A program made the position numbers and the translations under genes. A DNA stretch of 64,000 nucleotides from an uncultured Pseudomonadales bacterium (GTDB lineage Bacteria > Pseudomonadota > Gammaproteobacteria > Pseudomonadales > Pseudohongiellaceae): assembly GCA_943789485.1 (NCBI GenBank), contig CALSUH010000007.1, forward strand, positions 186,001 to 250,000, given 5' to 3'. This document shows positions 63,425-64,000 of this stretch, in pieces. Within the stretch, counting starts at the first letter, position 1; every line of letters begins with the position of its first letter. The notes beneath the pieces are model-generated. The model did not search any database, was not told the DNA's origin, and saw nothing but the letters and a program-made list of their open reading frames with translations.

Positions 63425-64000
63425 CTAAGTCTCTATCCTCAAACTCAAGGAAAATTTCAGAATCAAACTCGCCACCGCCTACTACTGCAGTCACCGAAGC
63501 ATTGGGGCCGGTTTTCTACAGGCAGACGAATTGCTGTTACGGTAGCTCCTTCGATAGTAGATAGGGAGTCCATAAACGCGCGCAGGCGTGAATCTGAATT
63601 CTCATAACCGTTGCTACCCAACTGAGCACCGTATAATTCCAACTCTATGGTCGCATTGTTCGCCAGAATCGCAGTGTTAATATCTGAAAACTGTTCATCA
63701 GCAATTAGTTTCCCAAACTATAGAGGATAGGTTGATCGTAGGATGTTGCGCCACTACCTGAGAGATTTCGCTGAGCAGCTCCATAGGGTAATGATTCTGA
63801 TCGCCTATCAAATCGTAATTATTAACTACCAGCGCCATTGCCTCAGAAGGAATCGGAGTGGCTGGAAACTGCGCTGTCAACTCATCGTATTGCTGCTGAA
63901 CAGGCTGCATGTCCGCTGTTATGGCTCTATAGTTAGATTGGCTTTGAAGTGTATCGGTGAGCACGGGAGCACTGACCATTCCCCCTATGAAGAGAACTAG
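63399..64000 (-). pseudogene. PilN-like pilus protein, 5' end outside the window, two frameshifts
   Basis: The piece from the right edge reads QQQYDELTAQFPATPIPSEA, then LLSEISQVVAQHPTINLSSI, and stops near 63698. The text goes on in another frame with ADEQFSDINTAILANNATIE and GATVTAIRLPVENRP, then after an extra C near 63512 with NASVTAVVGGGEFDSEIFLE to a stop at 63399-63401. Together this is the periplasmic half of a PilN/MshI2-like protein. The break near 63707 is a one-base change. The membrane part is beyond the window. Confidence 0.7.

Overview
The window looks like a chromosomal segment of a free-living, aerobic, probably marine gammaproteobacterium of the oligotrophic (OMG-like) kind. 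This is inferred from gene content, not from a marker gene: ydbH-ynbE-ydbL, ModF-like, RecQ and LspA proteins typical of Gammaproteobacteria, MSHA-like pilus genes, many exported proteins of unknown role, sulfite-oxidising molybdoenzymes with c-type cytochromes, and a GlpSTPQUV-type glycerol ABC transporter. No rRNA, complete tRNA, CRISPR array, prophage or intact transposase was seen.

Layout. 1-18.7 kb: housekeeping and accessory metabolism (CBS protein, tandem ABC ATPase, PhyH dioxygenase with an exported esterase, cytochrome c, exported phosphoesterase, two SDRs around GAPDH, a thiolase-like protein without the usual cysteine, methyl- and acetyltransferases, recQ). 18.8-24.7 kb: exported TPR protein, SoxC-like sulfite dehydrogenase, its cytochrome and a DUF5916 outer-membrane protein. 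25-29.5 kb: a Met-rich exported protein behind a structured leader, then ydbH-ynbE-ydbL. 29.6-38.9 kb: Tat-exported class V aminotransferase, two frameshifted genes, a cysteine synthase-like enzyme, an MHS transporter, P1 peptidase and an exported methyltransferase. 39-42.4 kb: a second molybdenum sulfite oxidase with its cytochrome. 42.4-44.1 kb: a mosaic junction with a tRNA-Phe-like remnant, a 76-bp perfect palindrome, an atypical GGDEF gene and a duplicated esterase tail. 45.5-57.6 kb: glycerol locus. 57.6-59.6 kb: histidine phosphatase, DUF1499 protein, lspA. 59.6-64 kb: minus-strand type IV pilus / MSHA-like genes that continue past the right edge.

How the genes work together. Glycerol would be bound by GlpV, imported by GlpP/GlpQ with ATPases GlpS/GlpT and accessory GlpU, phosphorylated by GlpK (divergent) and oxidised by GlpD. 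An 841-residue exported TolB-propeller/CehA-type hydrolase sits inside the transporter gene series. The two sulfite oxidase/cytochrome pairs would feed electrons from sulfite to the respiratory chain.

Caution. Reading frames are broken in three patches (31.6-33.0, 52.0-58.6 and 63.4-63.7 kb). Most breaks are one-base insertions, often lengthening a short homopolymer, which points to sequence error at least as much as to gene decay; glpT also has an in-frame TAG. These genes are given as pseudogene entries with the reconstructed full extent.
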